Shown: positions 1 to 4,802 of the stretch, one piece after another | Numbering within the stretch: the stretch's first letter is position 1 | How the letters are laid out: each line of letters starts with the position of its first letter | Assembly (NCBI GenBank): GCA_043818215.1 | Contig: JBDRGC010000241.1 | Location: 1 to 13,355 of the forward strand | DNA: 13,355 nt | From: JBDRGC01 sp043818215 | GTDB lineage: Bacteria; Chloroflexota; Anaerolineae; Anaerolineales; UBA11858 | Reading direction: 5' to 3' | The notes under the pieces: model-generated | Seen by the model: the letters and a program-made list of their open reading frames with translations, nothing else | What the model was told of the DNA's origin: nothing | The model's database searches: none | Position numbers and translations under genes: made by a program

Positions 1-59
1 GCCCTTTGGGTACGAGAAAGTCTGACAAACCATCTTGACAAGGGAAAGCAGATGCCTGT

Positions 60-77
60 ACTGAGCCTGTCGAAGTG
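60..77 (+). repeat. Short dispersed repeat inside the intron
   Basis: The stretch ACTGAGCCTGTCGAAGTG sits in the loop between GCCTG (54-58) and CAGGC (82-86). CTGAGCCTGTCGAAG resembles a short repeat I know as common between genes of many environmental bacteria. No second copy is visible in this window, so its repeat status is from memory, not from this sequence. Confidence 0.35.
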
Positions 78-235
78 ACGGCAGGCTTTGGCCTAGCTGG
101 TGCGCCCTTGAACGAAAGTTGGGTGGCAGCAGATGTGTATCGTGAAGGGGAAGCCAGATATAATCTGGTCGAACCGCGTCCATCATGTCAGATGGGGCGT
201 TTGAGATGCTTGAGCCGGATGAAGGGAAACTTTCA

Positions 236-256
236 TCAGCGCAGCAATCCCTTTGG
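236..256 (+). repeat. 21-bp dispersed repeat, copy 1 (in intron domain V)
   Basis: An exact 21-bp match, in opposite orientation, to 4700-4720. It begins TCAGCGCAGCAATCCC and ends CTTTGG. This copy starts directly after the upper stem of intron domain V and fills most of the insertion there. Similarity continues weakly to the left of both copies (GAAA plus a pyrimidine-rich stretch). Confidence 0.85.
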
Positions 257-326
257 GACGTCCGGTTCTTAGGGGGGGAGGGCGTAGCAATACGCCCTCC
301 CTACCCGGTGGCTCTGATCAGCGGCG

Positions 327-344
327 CAAAATTTGCAAATTTTG
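327..344. repeat. 18-bp perfect palindrome at the IS target
   Basis: CAAAATTTGCAAATTTTG is its own reverse complement. The right half (337-344) is the 8 bp duplicated by the IS. Before insertion the palindrome lay whole just upstream of a TATAAT now at 1994-1999. It may be only a preferred AT-rich target or the tip of the attC hairpin; an operator is possible but unsupported. Confidence 0.8.
337..344 (+). repeat. Target site duplication, left copy
   Basis: AAATTTTG, identical to 1984-1991 and directly outside the terminal inverted repeats. The match can be read as 10 bp (CAAATTTTGG) if the IS is taken to start and end one base further in, so the duplication is 8 to 10 bp. Confidence 0.85.
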
Positions 345-388
345 GGGATGGTTCACTAGCCCGTGATGTAGGCTAGAGATATTTGTGG
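345..388 (+). repeat. IS terminal inverted repeat, left
   Basis: Begins GGGATGGTTCACTAGC and ends GAGATATTTGTGG; pairs with 1942-1983 in reverse complement. Confidence 0.9.
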
Positions 389-1861
389 CTTTGGTAAGCC
401 GACAGTGGAGAAGAAATCTGTGGTGCTGAAGTCATCCAGGTTGATCCCGGCCCGTTGCATAGCGTTGGTACCTTTGTTGATGCCGCGCATCTTGACGTCA
501 AAATTCTCCCACAATGCCACACCTGCGAAGAACGACTGGCAGCGTTTGGGAACGGAGAAGTACTTGGCGATGCGGCTGAAAGGCTTGAAGCGACCATTAG
601 TACTCTCCAGAGCATTGGTGGTTGTGGGTGTGCCTTGCTCAACGGCGAGTTGAAGCATAGTGTTAATCGCCTGGCTATGTTTGTTGACAAATCGCTGCAA
701 GCGTCGTGCCAAGGTTTGTACGCTTGCAGTCTGGATGATGTAGGCCGAGTCTTGTAATTGGGCGATGACGCCTTCCAGCATGAGGACGCAGACGCTCTCA
801 TAACCGGGCGAGAAGGCTTTGAAAACCAGGTTCAACATCGGCAACAAGTGTTTACGCAACAGACGCTGTTTGAGTTTCCGTTGTTTCTTGCGCTCTTTGA
901 ATGGCAAACCCTTGGGCGTCTTCAAGGTAACATCCCGCACGGCCTGGTCGAATAAGCGCATGATGTGGCGAATGATATGCACCCGGTCACGCAGATGGGT
1001 CAACTTCAGACCAGCGTCTTGCATGTACTTGTTGAACAGCACATCCAGATCGGTAAAGAAGTACTGCGGTTGGAAATGCTTGCCCACCACATCCTGCAAC
1101 TGGGCGGGAATATCTCTTGCTTTGCGCGTCACACAACGCACGCTGCGAATCAAACCATGCTCACAGATGGCGACCCCCAGACTGTAAACTCGCTTCTTCA
1201 TTTTAGGATAGGTCTCATCGTACATCAGAAACCGCGCCACCGCCTGTCGGCACTCACTCAACCGCGCCATCGCTGCTTCGGCGCGTGTCCCAACCCGCTC
1301 TGTCAAACTCTCAATGTATCCAATCGACACTGACCGTCCATACACAAACTTGACCAGAACTTGGGTCAAGCGCACCGACAAGTGCAACTTGAAGCGGCTC
1401 AAACTCACCAAACGTGCCACTTGACGCCACCAAGCTTGCCTCGCTTCAGCTTGCCGCACTCGCTCTGGCGAAGCGAGTTCGTGCCCGCATTCCTTGCACC
1501 GATGGCGTTGAATACGCACCCTCTGCACTCCCAGCCATCCGACCATTAACATCAGAAGCCAATTCAGCACCCAGTACGTCCCGTTTTTGGTAACTTTGCC
1601 TCCGCACTTCGGGCACTCCGTAGGACATTCATCTTCCGTAGAAACTTCCGCACTCGTCTCTACCGGCTTGGGCTGTGGCTTAGGCCCCGGATTCTGATTT
1701 TTTAACACTTCCGGCAACGCTTGCTCGACCTTGTCCAAGTCGTACCTCAACGTGCTGGATGGAACGCCAGCTTCGCGTGCTGCCGCTTCTACATTGATCT
1801 GTTTCAGCGCTATTCTCACTGGCTTCACTTTTTCGTCTATTGGTCGGATTCTATTTGCCAT
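356..1861 (-). CDS. DDE-type IS transposase with N-terminal HTH and zinc ribbon
   Basis: 501 aa, catalyses cut-and-paste type transposition of the surrounding element. Residues about 20-42 look like a helix-turn-helix (AAAREAGVPSSTLRY). A Pro/Lys linker (58-66) leads to a CxxC...CxxC zinc ribbon (Cys83, Cys86, Cys122, Cys125). The catalytic core has candidate acidic residues Asp215 (LMYDETYPK), Asp271 or Asp273 (YFFTDLDVL) and Glu419 (TNALESTNGRF), in the order and context of RNase H-fold DDE transposases. The frame is intact with no stop or shift, so the enzyme may be active. The start ATG at 1861 has AGGAG about 10 nt upstream (complement of 1872-1876), a long spacing. The stop codon lies in the left TIR. 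The fold is well supported; the exact IS family is not. Confidence 0.9.
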   Translation of the reverse strand: MANRIRPIDEKVKPVRIALKQINVEAAAREAGVPSSTLRYDLDKVEQALPEVLKNQNPGPKPQPKPVETSAEVSTEDECPTECPKCGGKVTKNGTYWVLNWLLMLMVGWLGVQRVRIQRHRCKECGHELASPERVRQAEARQAWWRQVARLVSLSRFKLHLSVRLTQVLVKFVYGRSVSIGYIESLTERVGTRAEAAMARLSECRQAVARFLMYDETYPKMKKRVYSLGVAICEHGLIRSVRCVTRKARDIPAQLQDVVGKHFQPQYFFTDLDVLFNKYMQDAGLKLTHLRDRVHIIRHIMRLFDQAVRDVTLKTPKGLPFKERKKQRKLKQRLLRKHLLPMLNLVFKAFSPGYESVCVLMLEGVIAQLQDSAYIIQTASVQTLARRLQRFVNKHSQAINTMLQLAVEQGTPTTTNALESTNGRFKPFSRIAKYFSVPKRCQSFFAGVALWENFDVKMRGINKGTNAMQRAGINLDDFSTTDFFSTVGLPKPQISLAYITG

Positions 1862-1941
1862 AAGGGGTCATCTCCTGATAAAACTGGTGGGTACTTTCGC
1901 ACAGTTTTTACCAGCAATGACTTCTCATGGCAACCATCAAT

Positions 1942-1983
1942 CCACATATATCTCCCGTATATCACATGCTAGTGAACCATCCC
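1942..1983 (-). repeat. IS terminal inverted repeat, right
   Basis: Read on the minus strand it begins GGGATGGTTCACTAGC, matching the left end at 345. Confidence 0.9.
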
Positions 1984-1991
1984 AAATTTTG
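1984..1991 (+). repeat. Target site duplication, right copy
   Basis: AAATTTTG, identical to 337-344. Confidence 0.85.
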
Positions 1992-2050
1992 GCTATAATC
2001 AAAGTATCTCGGATTCAACTCCGCCCCGCCGGTAGCGCAAACCGTTGGGC
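1992..2050 (+). other. Right part of the interrupted attC-like site, ending in core GTTGGGC
   Basis: Aligned to 2967-3029 it shares TGG(C/T)TA(T/C)AAT, ATC..TCGGA, an arm CGGTAGC (2030-2036; CGGTGGC in the other site) and CCGTT before the core. The arm ends 8 nt before the core GTTGGGC (2044-2050), the same spacing as in the second site. GTTGGGC fits GTTRRRY. The start codon of the next gene follows 27 nt after the core, typical of a gene cassette. The crossover point would lie between G2044 and T2045. Integron nature is inferred; no integrase is in the window. Confidence 0.5.
1994..1999 (+). promoter_or_regulatory. Candidate -10 box
   Basis: TATAAT 79 nt before the first gene of the cassette. 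No convincing -35 is seen 15-19 bp upstream, either in the IS end (AGTGAA region) or in the reconstructed pre-insertion sequence. The paralogous site has TACAAT at the equivalent place (2973-2978), so this may be conserved attC sequence instead of a promoter. Confidence 0.25.
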
Positions 2051-2077
2051 ACCAAAACGAAATAAAGAGCGAAAACA

Positions 2078-2422
2078 ATGTATGAACATCAAACACAGCC
2101 CCTTTTACCGCGCAGGCAATTTATTGCAAGGCTTCTAAAACATTTCGTGGTTACTTTCGCTCTGTTTTTTGTTTCACTCGGAATCGGAGTACTCGGTTAT
2201 CGTGTTTTTGCAGGTTTCTCCTGGCTAGATGCTTTACTGAATGCATCCATGATTCTTGGGGGGATGGGTCCTGTTGATCAACTCTCCACTGTTTGCGGAA
2301 AACTATTCGCTTCATTCTATGCCCTGTTTTCAGGAATTGTTTTTTTGGCTGGGGCGAGTATCATATTCGCCCCTATTGCACATCGCATCTTCCATCGATT
2401 ACAACTGCAAGAAGAAAATTAG
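2078..2422 (+). CDS. Small two-helix membrane protein with a pore-loop-like segment
   Basis: 114 aa. A basic N-terminus (PRRQFIARLLKH) precedes a hydrophobic helix at about 22-43; a short amphipathic segment follows (SWLDALLNASMIL, 48-60) ending in GGMGP (61-65), then a second helix at about 76-98 and a polar tail. The order helix, re-entrant loop, helix is that of two-TM potassium-channel-like subunits, but the selectivity-filter TxGYG is replaced by GGMGP, so ion selectivity cannot be claimed. The start at 2078 is preceded by a weak purine stretch (AAAGAG); an ATG four bases later is in another frame. It lies 27 nt after a GTTGGGC core and 22 nt before the next gene, so both are probably co-expressed. 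It is more A+T-rich than the genes from 4803 onward. The frame is secure; function is unknown. Confidence 0.75.
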   Translation: MYEHQTQPLLPRRQFIARLLKHFVVTFALFFVSLGIGVLGYRVFAGFSWLDALLNASMILGGMGPVDQLSTVCGKLFASFYALFSGIVFLAGASIIFAPIAHRIFHRLQLQEEN

Positions 2423-2444
2423 ATCGTACCCCAAAGGAATCCAC

Positions 2445-2891
2445 ATGAATATTCCAGAGTATGTTACACAAAAAGAAGTACAGCGTATTTGCCAAGAGCT
2501 GGGTATCCGAGATTGGACAAAACTCACTGAGCCGCGGGTGTCAATAGAGGAAGCTGAAATTATTCAGGCAGAAGTGGGAAACGAAGCTATGTTGATATCC
2601 GTAGAAGCATTCAAACAGGGGCTAGATGTTGAGTTAGAGCATGGCATCCAATTTCCCGATGCAAATGTTACTAATAACCATCCAATCCTAACCGGCATGA
2701 TAGTGCTCGCACATTTGAAGGAAATGCTAGACTATTATCTTCGCCTTGAAGTTGCTGAATTGGAAGGCGATCTCTTGAAAGCATTGATTACGGGAGATGC
2801 GGATAAGGTGACCCGCAAATATCAGCAATTGCTCATAGCAAAATCGGAGTTATCAACTCATGACAGGTCTACCGTAATCAAAAATGACTGA
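2445..2891 (+). CDS. DUF5661-like protein
   Basis: 148 aa, soluble, no signal peptide. Residues 56-101 hold the recognisable block: FKQGLDVELEHG, then ANVTNNHPILTG (73-84) and AHLKEMLDYYLRL (89-101), which matches my memory of DUF5661 proteins (TNVTNDDP.LTGKIA.AHL.E.PDYY.RL). The biochemical role of that family is unknown. The N-terminal 55 residues look helical and acidic, and the tail after 102 is probably helical. The frame is open upstream to 2256, but the start at 2445 is chosen because AAAGGA (2433-2438) sits 6 nt before it and upstream codons overlap the preceding gene. It ends 12 nt before the inverse core of the attC at 2904, as the last gene of the proposed cassette. Confidence 0.75.
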   Translation: MNIPEYVTQKEVQRICQELGIRDWTKLTEPRVSIEEAEIIQAEVGNEAMLISVEAFKQGLDVELEHGIQFPDANVTNNHPILTGMIVLAHLKEMLDYYLRLEVAELEGDLLKALITGDADKVTRKYQQLLIAKSELSTHDRSTVIKND

Positions 2892-2903
2892 TGAGATGGC
2901 GGT

Positions 2904-3029
2904 GCCCAACCCCGGCTCAAGGCTGACGTGGCTGCGCCACGCGGGTACGCGGCGCGATTTGCAAAGAATGGTTACAATTTCAGCATCGCTCGGAGCAAAA
3001 ACGCACGGTGGCTTATTATTCCGTTATGT
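2904..3029 (+). other. Integron attC-like recombination site
   Basis: 126 bp. Inverse core GCCCAAC (2904-2910, fits RYYYAAC), 8-nt spacer, then an arm from A2919 to G2930 (AAGGCTGACGTG) that pairs with CACGGTGGCTT (3004-3014): eight Watson-Crick pairs, two G-T pairs, one A/G mismatch and a single bulged G2922, the extrahelical-base feature of attC sites. Another 8-nt spacer leads to core GTTATGT (3023-3029; one mismatch to GTTRRRY). CAAGGCTGA and GGCTTA resemble L'' and L' of the classical aadA attC. An internal hairpin (2927-2932/2936-2941) also exists. The inverse core is complementary to the core at 2044-2050, as expected for the two ends of one cassette. A fortuitous hairpin remains possible. 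Confidence 0.6.
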
Positions 3030-3043
3030 GGCTTGAGCCAAGC

Positions 3044-3051
3044 AAAAGGAG
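3044..3051 (+). promoter_or_regulatory. Shine-Dalgarno of the beta-helix gene
   Basis: AAAAGGAG, 6 nt before the ATG at 3058; decides that start. Confidence 0.85.
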
Positions 3052-3057
3052 TGAAAG

Positions 3058-4596
3058 ATGAATCTCGGCAAGTACAAGCATATAGTTTTTACTGTGGCAG
3101 TCGGTAGTCTGCTCCTAATCGGACTGTTTCTGCTCTTGAATGGAACATCACAGGTAGCCCGCGCCGACTCCGGCGATCTGTTCGTCTCGCCCAGCGGCGC
3201 TGGCACTATCTGTAGCCAGGCTGCTCCTTGCACTTTTCAAACGGCGTTGGGCCTGGCGATGGACGGCGACGCCATCTACGTGGCTGAGGGCACTTACACC
3301 GGCAGCGGCAGCGCCGTCATCAGCATCACCCAGAGCATCACGCTCTACGGCGGGTGGAATGGCTTCCCTACAAGCCCGGTGGGGCATGACCCCACTCTTT
3401 ACCCCACCACGCTGGACGGGGAAGGCCAACGGCGGGTGGTGTACGTTAATGAAAACGTGACGCCGACCATTGATGGGTTCATCATCACTCGCGGGAGTGC
3501 TACCGCGCTGGGTGGTGGGTTGACAGCCGGGTCTGAAGCCGGTGGCGGGCTATACAGCCGCAACGCTTCGCCAATCATCCAAAATAACATCATCACCAAC
3601 AACGTGGCTTCGACCCAACCAGACGTGCGCGCCTTCGGCGGCGGCATATACATCAGTAGCGATGAGACCTCTGCGATAATTCGTTCAAACCAAATCTTTA
3701 GTAATACTGCCGGCATAGAGATAGAACAAGGGGATGGCGGCGGTCTCTTCATCAATGGGACTGGTGATATTTCCAGTAATATCTTCCGAGATAATGAGGC
3801 ATGTAAAACCTGCTCATCCTCTAATGGGGGTGGCGCGTACATCGGATGGACAGACAGTGGAATCTTGATTGCCAACAACTTGTTTGAAAATAACCAAGCC
3901 AATCGTGGCGGAGGCATAGATATCGTCTGGAGTGCCGCTCAAGTCAACAAAAATACTTTTATGGGAAACATGGCTGTTTTTGGCGCGGGACTAGATTCCT
4001 ATTACGACAAAGGCTCGAACATCACTGCCAACGTGATCATGTCCAACACAGCATCTGGTCCTGGTAATGGATTGCGCATTTATATCACTCGAGGCCCGGA
4101 AGCGACGCGTCTGGTCAATAACATCATCGTCAATAACCAAGGCCCATCCGGCGCAGGTTTGTACGCCTACAGCGACTGGAATATCTCCGCCATCACCATG
4201 ACCCACAATACGCTGGTGAGTAATGGGGCGGGAATAAAAATCGGTAGCAATATGACGGCAACGTTAGTCAACAACATCGTTGCAAGCCACACGGTTGGCA
4301 TTGAGGTCACAGATCCCAGTGGCAACGTCTTTGCTGACCACACCCTTTTCTGGGGTAACACCGACGACGGCATCCGGGGTGCCAGTCCTGTGGACAGCGA
4401 CCCTGCCTTTGTCAATCCTGGTGTGAATGACTACCACATTGGCCCCGATTCGGGGGCGATTGACAACGGAGTGAATGCCGGGGTGACTGCCGACATTGAC
4501 GGCGATCCCAGGCCTGCCGGGGTAGGCTACGACATCGGCGCGGATGAGTTTATGTGGAAGAGTTACCTGCCCTTGGTAGTAAAGTACTATCCCTAG
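3058..4596 (+). CDS. Secreted right-handed beta-helix protein, choice-of-anchor Q-like C-terminus
   Basis: 512 aa. Signal peptide: basic start, hydrophobic core at about 9-28, likely cleavage after ARA36. Residues 39-80 (DLFVSPSGAGTICS...DGDAIYVAEGTY) are the usual N-terminal cap of pectate-lyase-like beta-helix surface proteins. From about 110 to 430 there are repeating turns of the type GGGxY...N.I..N.A, i.e. stacked beta-helix coils. The end (NDYHIGPDSGAIDNG..., DIDGDPRPAG.GYDIGADEF) matches the choice-of-anchor Q-like motif, and the protein finishes with SYLPLVVKYYP, a tail I recall from secreted Chloroflexota proteins. No catalytic residues of a specific polysaccharide lyase can be named, so it could be an enzyme or an adhesin or structural surface protein. 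The ATG follows 28 nt after the attC core at 3023-3029, so it may be a cassette gene, though long for one. Confidence 0.88.
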   Translation: MNLGKYKHIVFTVAVGSLLLIGLFLLLNGTSQVARADSGDLFVSPSGAGTICSQAAPCTFQTALGLAMDGDAIYVAEGTYTGSGSAVISITQSITLYGGWNGFPTSPVGHDPTLYPTTLDGEGQRRVVYVNENVTPTIDGFIITRGSATALGGGLTAGSEAGGGLYSRNASPIIQNNIITNNVASTQPDVRAFGGGIYISSDETSAIIRSNQIFSNTAGIEIEQGDGGGLFINGTGDISSNIFRDNEACKTCSSSNGGGAYIGWTDSGILIANNLFENNQANRGGGIDIVWSAAQVNKNTFMGNMAVFGAGLDSYYDKGSNITANVIMSNTASGPGNGLRIYITRGPEATRLVNNIIVNNQGPSGAGLYAYSDWNISAITMTHNTLVSNGAGIKIGSNMTATLVNNIVASHTVGIEVTDPSGNVFADHTLFWGNTDDGIRGASPVDSDPAFVNPGVNDYHIGPDSGAIDNGVNAGVTADIDGDPRPAGVGYDIGADEFMWKSYLPLVVKYYP

Positions 4597-4655
4597 TCGA
4601 TGGCGGCTCAGTGAGTCGCATAACGATGGCGGGAGGGCCGCATAAGTTATAGTCA

Positions 4656-4677
4656 GCGGGGCAGTCGCCCACCCCGC
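4656..4677. repeat. GC-rich hairpin downstream of the beta-helix gene
   Basis: GCGGGG (4656-4661) pairs with CCCCGC (4672-4677); alternatively GGGC (4659-4662) with GCCC (4667-4670). No T-run follows on the plus strand, so a Rho-independent terminator is not clearly supported. Confidence 0.5.
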
Positions 4678-4699
4678 CGCCACTCCCAAACTGAACTTT

Positions 4700-4720
4700 C
4701 CAAAGGGATTGCTGCGCTGA
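4700..4720 (-). repeat. 21-bp dispersed repeat, copy 2
   Basis: Exact reverse complement of 236-256. It lies between the accessory block and the kinase-like operon promoter. Confidence 0.85.
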
Positions 4721-4756
4721 CGAGACTTTCGCTAGCACCCTGACCTATTCTTCTAT

Positions 4757-4784
4757 TTGCCGCTTTTCCTGCCCATGCTATAAT
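4757..4784 (+). promoter_or_regulatory. Sigma70-type promoter of the three-gene operon
   Basis: TTGCCG (4757-4762, four of six matches to TTGACA), 16-bp spacer, perfect TATAAT (4779-4784). Transcription would start near 4791, giving a very short leader with GAGG (4791-4794) as Shine-Dalgarno 8 nt before the ATG at 4803, or a nearly leaderless message. Confidence 0.6.
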
Positions 4785-4802
4785 CACACCGAGGTAACAA
4801 TC

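Larger units (their letters stand above)
1..309 (+). ncRNA. Group II intron 3' portion (domains up to DV and DVI), ORF-less, damaged
   Basis: Self-splicing retroelement RNA, 5' part outside the window. Domain V is visible: lower stem GAGCCGGA (212-219) pairs with TCCGGTTC (261-268) including the G-U pair expected in the catalytic AGC triad; upper stem 220-225/230-235 is capped by a GAAA tetraloop (226-229). After a 3-nt joiner comes a domain VI-like hairpin, 272-286 with 291-306, loop GCAA (287-290) and a bulged A at 303 as candidate branch point. Upstream helices include 154-159/163-168, AAC-GAAA-GTT (111-120) and a short DIV-like hairpin 180-184/191-195. No reverse-transcriptase reading frame is present, so the intron is ORF-less or lost its ORF. 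Positions 236-260 replace the usual 2-nt DV bulge, which should abolish catalysis. The 3' boundary is uncertain by a few bases. The family assignment rests on DV/DVI pattern recognition; assignment of the first 150 bases is inference. Confidence 0.68.
307..344 (+). other. Left remnant of an integron attC-like site, interrupted by the IS
   Basis: After the intron end, GTGGCT (308-313) and GCGGCGC...ATTTGCAAA (321-339) match the same landmarks in the attC at 2904-3029 (GTGGCT at 2928, GCGGCGC at 2949, ATTTGCAAA at 2957). Joining across the IS, the similarity continues in 1992-2050. The segment 301-311 can pair with 2026-2035 with one bulged C (nine Watson-Crick pairs and one G-T), like attC arms, although 301-306 is also used by the intron DVI hairpin. 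No inverse core RYYYAAC is seen to the left, consistent with the intron occupying that side. It contains an 18-bp perfect palindrome at 327-344. Confidence 0.45.
345..1983 (-). mobile_element. Complete insertion sequence (1639 bp) with TIRs and target duplication
   Basis: One transposase gene fills the element. The ends are imperfect inverted repeats: 345-388 and 1942-1983 share 16 identical terminal bases (GGGATGGTTCACTAGC), then GTGAT, TA and a GAGATAT-TGTGG block with a 2-nt indel. The 8-bp direct repeats at 337-344 and 1984-1991 show an insertion with both junctions intact. The transposase stop codon lies inside the left repeat. The IS split an attC-like site and now separates the candidate -10 box at 1994 from its original upstream sequence. 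The IS family is not certain; an 8-bp duplication and a zinc-ribbon DDE transposase suggest an ISH6-like or unclassified group. Confidence 0.93.

Noticed and set aside
1..309. Intron as a typical group IIC-attC intron
   Set aside because: Those lie in opposite orientation to the cassettes and next to the inverse core; here the intron's 3' end faces the rest of the site on the same strand.
75..376. Two short open frames (75-272 and 185-376) as possible genes
   Set aside because: They run through intron RNA helices, have no ribosome-binding site and no likeness to reverse transcriptase or any family.
1880..1908. AAAACTG/CAGTTTT inverted repeat in front of the transposase as an attenuator or operator
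   Set aside because: A single 7-bp stem with a 15-nt loop in A+T-rich DNA is weak and has no supporting context.
345..1983. IS as a member of the IS1111-attC group that targets integron attC sites
   Set aside because: It has terminal inverted repeats at its extreme ends, an 8-bp duplication and a zinc-ribbon DDE transposase, unlike the DEDD IS1111-attC elements.
2256..2444. Upstream extension of the DUF5661-like gene to 2256
   Set aside because: It overlaps the membrane-protein gene in another frame; a good Shine-Dalgarno sits before 2445 and the family-like sequence starts only after it.
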